Below, in pieces: positions 13,113 through 13,732 of a stretch of DNA of 13,732 bases. Under the pieces are notes generated by a model that ran no database searches, was not told where the DNA came from, and worked only from the letters and a program-made list of their open reading frames with translations. A program made the position numbers and the translations under genes. Position 1 is the stretch's first letter; each line of letters starts with the position of its first letter. Source of the DNA: CAIVAT01 sp037139855 (GTDB lineage: Bacteria; Bacteroidota; Bacteroidia; Bacteroidales; FEN-979); contig JBAXFM010000128.1 of NCBI GenBank assembly GCA_037139855.1, positions 1 through 13,732 of the forward strand. Reading direction: 5' to 3'.

Positions 13113-13732
13113 ATGGCAGTCCGTTTGATCTGGTTGAGATTCCTTCAGCTTTACCGTGGTTCCGGTGATGTCGGACTTTTCAGGGCCCTATTTCTTTTAA
13201 TCATCCTGCTCCCGCTGATGATTCTGTTCCTGATCCAGCGCATTGCCATTCATCCCTGGCCGTTTGTTATTCCGGGGGCGGCATTGTATATCATATGGCT
13301 GATTCACAACAGGCGCAAAGACTACCATTTCCTGCTTGCCATTCTGTCGCGTCCGGTAACAGTTTTTTTGTCTGAATATTTTCTATTAACACTTCCGGTT
13401 ACCATCCTTCTTTTATCGGTTTCACTTTATTTCCCTGTCCTGGTTTTTTGGTCAGTTATTCTGCTCATATCTGTTACAGTCCCTTCCCGGGTGTTAACGA
13501 TCTCCGGCACGGTGAAACTTCAGATGATCCCCCCTGGGATGTTTGAGTGGCAAAGCGGGATCCGGAAAAACCTGGTGGCGATTATCCTTTTTTATATTCC
13601 CGGCCTGTTCGGATTTTATCAGATATGGCTGTCGGCTCTTTCATTGCTGTTACTTACCATGGTGTTTGTTTCTTTCTATTCTGAATATGAACCGGTGAAT
13701 ATGCTCACCACAGGAGGCTTCCGGTCATGGCG
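13113..13732 (+). CDS. Multi-pass membrane protein of unknown family (5' part, runs off the window)
   Basis: An open frame starts at ATG 13113 and stays open to the window end, giving 206 residues without a stop. It begins with a basic amphipathic stretch (MAVRLIWLRFLQLYRGSG) followed by hydrophobic segments at about 24-42, 50-64, 84-106, 108-122, 153-167 and 169-188. Charged loops (HNRRKDYH at 65-72, FEWQSGIRKN at 144-153) separate them. I do not recognise a family. The long membrane part with a basic N-terminal lead-in could belong to an ABC-type permease, but no diagnostic motif is seen and the neighbour upstream is not an ATPase. The gap to the amidase stop is 6 bp, so the two are probably cotranscribed. 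No Shine-Dalgarno precedes the ATG. Confidence 0.75.
   Translation, partial: MAVRLIWLRFLQLYRGSGDVGLFRALFLLIILLPLMILFLIQRIAIHPWPFVIPGAALYIIWLIHNRRKDYHFLLAILSRPVTVFLSEYFLLTLPVTILLLSVSLYFPVLVFWSVILLISVTVPSRVLTISGTVKLQMIPPGMFEWQSGIRKNLVAIILFYIPGLFGFYQIWLSALSLLLLTMVFVSFYSEYEPVNMLTTGGFRSW

Overview
The window looks like chromosomal DNA of a member of the Bacteroidota, probably an environmental or uncultured lineage. Three things point there. Two secreted proteins end in a type A sorting domain of the type IX secretion system (T9SS), which is confined to that phylum. Several genes are preceded by a TAnnTTTG-type -7 box without a Shine-Dalgarno sequence. The ORF6N-domain genes also resemble those common in Bacteroidota. 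There is no tRNA, rRNA, CRISPR array or transposase gene, and no part of the T9SS machinery itself.

Layout, left to right. A 3' gene fragment (2-82) is followed by a secreted S41 peptidase (148-1767, +). Convergent to it is a 1014-residue T9SS cargo protein (1811-4855, -) with a propeller-like N-terminus, a carboxypeptidase-regulatory-like module, two fibronectin III domains and a CBM9/DOMON-like module. It shares a divergent promoter region with a membrane-bound ferritin (erythrin-VIT1 fusion, 4959-6056, +), which probably handles iron. Next is a 1.6-kb accessory island (about 6077-7747) of three tandem ORF6N (KilA-N-like) genes on the minus strand: one intact, one with a single frameshift, and one with two frameshifts and an internal deletion. 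After that the plus strand carries a second T9SS cargo protein (7845-9377), an esterase-D-like secreted esterase (9492-10304), an isoprenylcysteine-methyltransferase-like membrane protein (10344-10790), a DUF1697 protein (10914-11456), a lipoprotein amidase of the amidase-signature family (11493-13106) and the start of an unrecognised multi-pass membrane protein that runs off the window (13113 onward).

The protein-coding content is mostly ordinary: secreted hydrolases, surface proteins and housekeeping genes. The more unusual structure is in the repeats. Three intergenic sites each carry a 28-bp array of four 7-bp units (consensus GTCAYNN), and two of these bracket the ORF6N island as direct repeats. 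A different 7-bp array (AACCNNG) lies inside the coding region of the large T9SS protein and is translated as a 7-residue repeat. A block of about 67 bp, roughly 84% identical between its two copies, sits just upstream of two of the ORF6N genes and appears to have replaced the 3' end of one of them. An inverted pair of decamer-type repeats lies at 10796-10865. Every intergenic stretch is under 300 bp once the pseudogenes are counted.

All homology statements come from reading motifs by eye; no search was run.
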